Source: JAEUHO01 sp046350655 (GTDB lineage Bacteria; Planctomycetota; PLA2; JAEUHO01). From it: a DNA stretch of 64,000 nt. Each line of letters opens with the position of its first letter. Position 1 is the first letter of the stretch. A program made the translations under genes and the position numbers. Shown piece after piece: positions 59,103 through 64,000 of the stretch. The stretch spans positions 310,001 to 374,000 of the forward strand of contig JAXMAB010000008.1 in NCBI GenBank assembly GCA_046350655.1, written 5' to 3'. The notes beneath the pieces are model-generated. The model saw only the letters and a program-made list of their open reading frames with translations, did not search any database and was not told the origin of the DNA.

Positions 59103-60353
59103 TCAGCGCGGTCGGGCGGCGCGCACCACGAGCCGCACGGCGTCCGCGTCGCGGTCGGATGCGACCTCGAGCACGACCGGCCGGCCGTCGTCGCCCACGA
59201 TCTCGGTCGCGTCGTCCGTGCGTCGCAGCGACCACCGGCCCTGCGGCACGCCCTCGAGCACGAACCGACCGTCCGCGCCGACGACGGCGACGACCGGCGG
59301 AGGCGCGTCGCGGGGCTCGGTGGTGGGCGCGGCGAGCGCCTCGCGCGCGAGGACCAGCGTCCCTTCGACGCGCACGTCGGCGTCGCCCGCGACGACGGTC
59401 CCGCGCACGCACACGCCGGGCACCACGACCCGCGCGGGCCCTCCGTCGGCGGTGACCGTGACGCCCACGCGCGGGCCGGTGAGCGGCGCGCGCGCGGGTT
59501 CGCCGTCGGCGGCGGGCATCGCGGGGCGGCGCACGTCGAAGTGGTGCGGGCCCTCGGCCAGGCGGTGGGCGAAGCGGCCGTCCGCCCCGAACGGCACGAC
59601 GATCTGCCCGCCGCGCCCCGGGTCGAACCCGGCGTGCAGCGAGCCCGGCCCGCGGACGGGGGCGCCGCTCGCCCAGACGAGGCCGCCGGTCCACAGCGGG
59701 TCGGCGACCTCCGAGCCGAGGTCCACGGTCAGGGCCGCGCCGTCCGCGACGTCGAGGTTGCGCAGGTGTTCGTCGGCGCCGTTGCCCGCGCCGCCGACCT
59801 GCGCGAACAACACGCCACGGCCCGGCGGGAGGTGGTCGAGGAGATAACGACCGTCGGGCGAGGCGTGCGTCTCGACGAGCGTGTCCGTCACGCCCTCGCG
59901 CTCGATGCGGATCCCGACCTCGATGCCGACCGCCGGGCGCCCGTCGCGCCCGAACACGCGGCCGGTGATCGACGCGGTCCCGATCGCGAAGACGAGCCGC
60001 CGCCGCGTGTCGGCGTCGTCGCGCCCGGCGTGGACGAACGGCCACCACCGCTTCGCCTCGCCCGGGCCGTCGAGCCACAGGCGGTAGGTCCCGTCGGGGA
60101 GCGACGCGAACCGGCCCACGCCGTCGCCGTCGAGCGGGAGGCGCCGTTCGGTGAGCGCCGCGTCGGTGGCCGCGTCGAAACACTCGAGGCGGAGGGCGGC
60201 CCGGGCCGCGGGGGCGCCACCGAGGAACGCCGCGACGTCGACGACGGGGTACGCGACGGCCACCGCGGCGGCCTGCAGGGGGCGGTCCGCGAGGTCGTCG
60301 CCGAGGCGTGGATCGGCCGGGGTCTCGGCGGCCGGCCCGTCCGCGCCGCGCGG
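59103..60353 (-). pseudogene. Out-of-frame continuation of the sigma gene: carboxypeptidase-regulatory-like domains
   Basis: An open frame without its own start, about 417 codons. It holds beta-sandwich repeats: a first around LECFDAATDAALTERRLPL to GTYRLWLDGPGE, a second TASITGRVFGRDGRPAVGIEVGI with HASPDGRYLLDHLPPGR, and a last VVVPGVCVRGTVVAG to VGADGRFVLEGVPQGRWSLRR. These resemble carboxypeptidase-regulatory-like (Cna B) folds. Removing one CG from the CGCGCGGCGCGG run at 60341-60352 fuses it to the sigma-factor gene (EAPAARAADGPAAETPAD). Whether a second separate gene once existed cannot be excluded. Confidence 0.65.
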
Positions 60354-61189
60354 GCCGCGGGCGCCTCGCCGCGGGGGCCGCTCGGCGATCGCGTTGCGGC
60401 CCCCGCGAGGGACGGGCCCGGCGCGGCGACGACGCCCGGCGGCGCGGCGTCGCCCCGCGGCGCCAGGGGCCCGGCGCCCGCGTCGGCGGTCTCGGCGGGG
60501 GCCGGCCTGTCCGCGGCGCGGGACGCCCGCCACGCGATCCCGCCGGCGACGAGCACGGCGACGCCCGCGAGCGCCCACGCGACCGCGGGGCCCGCCGTCG
60601 GCGGTCCCGCGGTCGCGGGCGACCCCGCCGGCCACGCGTCGGCCGCGGGGCCCGCGAGGAGGAGCGCGTAGGCGCGCCGCGCGTCGCCCCGCGTGCGCGG
60701 GTCCGCGTCGAGGAGCACGCGCAGCTCGTCCAGGCCGCGGCGCAGGCGGCTCTTCACGGTCTCGACCGGGACGCCGAGGCGCGCGGCGATCTCGCGCGGC
60801 GGCAGGCCCGCGTCGTGGCGCAGCATCACGGCGGTGCGGGAGGCCTCGGGCAGGCGCGCGAGCGCCGCCGCGAGCGCCGCGTAGACCTCCGCGCGCTCGG
60901 CCAGGTCGGCGGCCGAGGGGAACGCACGCGGGGCCCGCGCGGCGGCGACGGTCTCGCGGCGGGCGCGACGGCCCTCGCCCCGGCGCAGCCGCGCGGCGGC
61001 GTTGCGGACGACGCGCGCGAGCCACGATCGTCGCGCCCCGTCGTCCACCGGGCCTCGCGTCACCGTGGCCACGAGCGCGTCCTGCGCGGCGTCGTCCGCG
61101 TCGGTGTCGTCGCGCAGCAGCGCACCGGCGAGCCGCCGGGCGAAGCGGGCATGGTCGGCGAGCGCGGCGTCGGGGTCCGCGGCGGGCAT
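59888..61189 (-). CDS. ECF-type sigma factor with a membrane segment
   Basis: As read, 433 residues from an ATG at 61189; the last ~160 residues appear to be in the wrong frame (see 59103-60353). Region 2 is near residues 12-72 (DADDAAQDALVATV) and region 4 at about 112-158 (LPEASRTAVMLRHDAGLPPREIAARLGVPVETVKSRLRRGLDELR). A membrane helix at about 201-221 (AVAWALAGVAVLVAGGIAW) follows an Ala/Pro linker. In the restored form the C-terminal beta-sandwich domains would lie outside the membrane, like an integral sensor of sigma type. The regulon is unknown. Confidence 0.75.
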   Translation of the reverse strand: MPAADPDAALADHARFARRLAGALLRDDTDADDAAQDALVATVTRGPVDDGARRSWLARVVRNAAARLRRGEGRRARRETVAAARAPRAFPSAADLAERAEVYAALAAALARLPEASRTAVMLRHDAGLPPREIAARLGVPVETVKSRLRRGLDELRVLLDADPRTRGDARRAYALLLAGPAADAWPAGSPATAGPPTAGPAVAWALAGVAVLVAGGIAWRASRAADRPAPAETADAGAGPLAPRGDAAPPGVVAAPGPSLAGAATRSPSGPRGEAPAARAARTGRPPRPRPIHASATTSRTAPCRPPRWPSRTPSSTSRRSSVAPPRPGPPSASSVSTRPPTRRSPNGASRSTATAWAGSRRSPTGPTACGSTARARRSGGGRSSTPGATTPTRGGGSSSRSGPRRSPAACSGATGARRSASRSGSASSARA

Positions 61190-61292
61190 GCGGGCATCCT
61201 CGCGTGGGGGGGACGCCGTGGAAAGCCCGCGGGGCGCGGATCGGGGGCGCCGAGCCCTCCGTCCACACCCCGGGACCGCGACGTCCCCCGGC

Positions 61293-61298
61293 TAGACT
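61293..61298 (+). promoter_or_regulatory. Possible -10 box TAGACT for aspS
   Basis: TAGACT lies 27 bases before ATG 61326. No good -35 box is seen at 16-18 bases, so this is weak. Confidence 0.3.
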
Positions 61299-61325
61299 CC
61301 GGGGCAACGACCGGAGCCCGCGACC

Positions 61326-63140
<1,815 letters not shown>

Positions 63141-63197
63141 CCCGTCGCGAGCCCGGCCGCCCGAGCGCCGGGCCGCCGGGCCGCGGGGCCCGCGCCG

Positions 63198-63683
63198 TCA
63201 CGCCCTCGGCGGCGCCGGGACGTCGAACAGAGGCGCCTTCGCGGTGCGGTCGAGGTGCGCGCGCAGCCGCGTCGCCACCGTCGCGTCGCCGACGGCCAGC
63301 ACCTGCGCCGCCGCGAGCGCGGCCTGCTTGAGGCCCACCTTGCCGACGCCGGCCGTCAGCACGGGCACGCCCGGCGGCATGTAGACGCACGAGTCGATGC
63401 CGTGCTCGTCCATCGGCACGCCGATCACCGGCACGGCCATGTTCGTGAGGCCCGCGAGCGCGCCGGGCAGCGCCGCCGCGAGGCCGGCGACGCCCACGTA
63501 CACCTTCGTCCCCGCGGCGAGCGTGCGCGCCACGAAGCGGCCCAGCTCGTCGAGGTTGCGGTGCGCGCTGCACACCGACACCGACGCGGAGACGCCGACG
63601 GCGGCGAGGGTGTCCACCATCCCGGCGCCGTGCACCGCGTCGAGGTCGCTGGCGCTGCCGAGGACGATCTGCACGAGGGCCAT
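63198..63683 (-). CDS. purE: PurE-family AIR carboxylase/mutase
   Basis: The product has 161 residues. LGSASDLDAV, the CSAHRNL segment (usual SAHRTP with Asn in place of Thr-Pro), GLAAALPGALAGLTNMAVPVIGVP and the MPPGVPVLTAGVGKVGLKQAALAAAQVLAV helix match PurE. It acts in purine synthesis on aminoimidazole ribonucleotide. The substitution of the usual SAHRTP and the GIDSCVYMPPGVP stretch are closest to a divergent form, so whether it is class I or II is uncertain. A TAGATT -10-like box is on the minus strand at 63720-63715. purK is not in the window. Confidence 0.85.
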   Translation of the reverse strand: MALVQIVLGSASDLDAVHGAGMVDTLAAVGVSASVSVCSAHRNLDELGRFVARTLAAGTKVYVGVAGLAAALPGALAGLTNMAVPVIGVPMDEHGIDSCVYMPPGVPVLTAGVGKVGLKQAALAAAQVLAVGDATVATRLRAHLDRTAKAPLFDVPAPPRA

Positions 63684-63833
63684 GGGGGCTCCGGGGAAGG
63701 GCGAGGGCGGCGCGAATCTACCGGAGCCCTCCGTCAGCCCGTGGACCGCGGCGGTCCCGTCGCCGCCCGACCGCGCCCCGAGGCCCGCCGCGCGCGCCCT
63801 TCGCGGGCCGTCGAGGCCGGAGCGGGCCGCGGG

Positions 63834-64000
63834 TCAAGGGCTGTGAAGAGATCGCGCGCGGCGGACGCCGTCGCGCGCGACGGTCGCGACGAGGTGCGCG
63901 AGGTCGGCGAGGCGCGTCGTCAGCCGGTGGTCGCCGTCGCCGAGGAGGTGCAGGTCGAGCGGCCGGTGCGGGCACGCGGCGACGAAGTCGGCGCTGACGC
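63834..64000 (-). CDS. C-terminal end of a possible alpha/beta hydrolase, cut by the right edge
   Basis: 55 codons ending at TGA 63836-63834. The visible end VSADFVAACPHRPLDLHLLGDGDHRLTTRLADLAHLVATVARDGVRRARS contains GDGDHRL, the usual place of the catalytic His in alpha/beta hydrolases, followed by an amphipathic helix. The nucleophile and the rest are outside the window. An unrelated basic frame on the same strand is a shadow. Confidence 0.45.
   Translation of the reverse strand, partial: VSADFVAACPHRPLDLHLLGDGDHRLTTRLADLAHLVATVARDGVRRARSLHSP

Noticed and set aside
60300..60400. Programmed ribosomal frameshift in the sigma-factor gene
   Set aside because: No slippery heptamer or downstream pseudoknot is evident; a simple gain of one CG in an alternating run explains the shift.

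Overview
The window is about 70% GC and bacterial. The best lineage clue is elongation factor Tu (16013-17218): its effector loop reads AKGGTVRDDSKIVTI in place of the usual EEKxRGITI. From memory this variant belongs to Planctomycetota. An ECF sigma factor that appears joined to carboxypeptidase-regulatory-like domains and an SecE with three membrane segments fit that phylum, so I infer a planctomycete, with moderate confidence.

Region 1 (1-11539) is accessory DNA that looks like an integrated element cut off by the left edge. A tightly coupled leftward operon runs from 6206 past position 1, with most junctions overlapping by GTGA. It encodes two helix-turn-helix proteins, an S49 (SppA-like) peptidase, a replisome-organiser-like protein, a zinc-finger-like protein and two paralogous proteins of unknown role. 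Three of these genes are broken by frameshifts that all look like loss of one CG in a GCGCGC run. To the right are a DUF3800-like protein and several small membrane proteins and lipoproteins. The region ends at 11487-11539 with the 3' part of a tRNA-Tyr gene (anticodon loop to CCA), which I read as an attachment-site scar. Region 2 (11540-15638) holds 138-bp repeats, more small membrane proteins, a secreted protein and a lipoprotein. Two of its membrane proteins are paralogues of ones in region 1.

Region 3 (15639-50412) is the translation and transcription core, all on the plus strand: tRNA-Gly, tRNA-Thr, tuf, rpmG, tRNA-Trp, secE, nusG, rplK, rplA, rplJ, rplL, rpoB, rpoC, rpsL, rpsG, fusA, then the S10, spc and alpha clusters with secY, adk, map, infA and rpoA. 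The order is classical, but rplC (L3) is missing between rpsJ and rplD, and rpmD (L30) is absent. Two repeat-rich gaps interrupt the order: a 193/194-bp tandem array between rplK and rplA, and a related 1.1-kb gap between rpsG and fusA.

Region 4 (50413-64000) has a hypothetical gene, miaB, ribD, two secreted or lipoprotein genes (one with tetratricopeptide-like helices), ndk, hslV-hslU, the sigma-factor gene (frameshifted), aspS, purE and the end of a possible alpha/beta hydrolase.

Promoter-like pairs with an identical 16-bp spacer precede tRNA-Gly/tuf, rpoB, rpsJ and hslV. A palindromic intergenic repeat built on ACCGCGAGGCCCG recurs at gene ends across the window.
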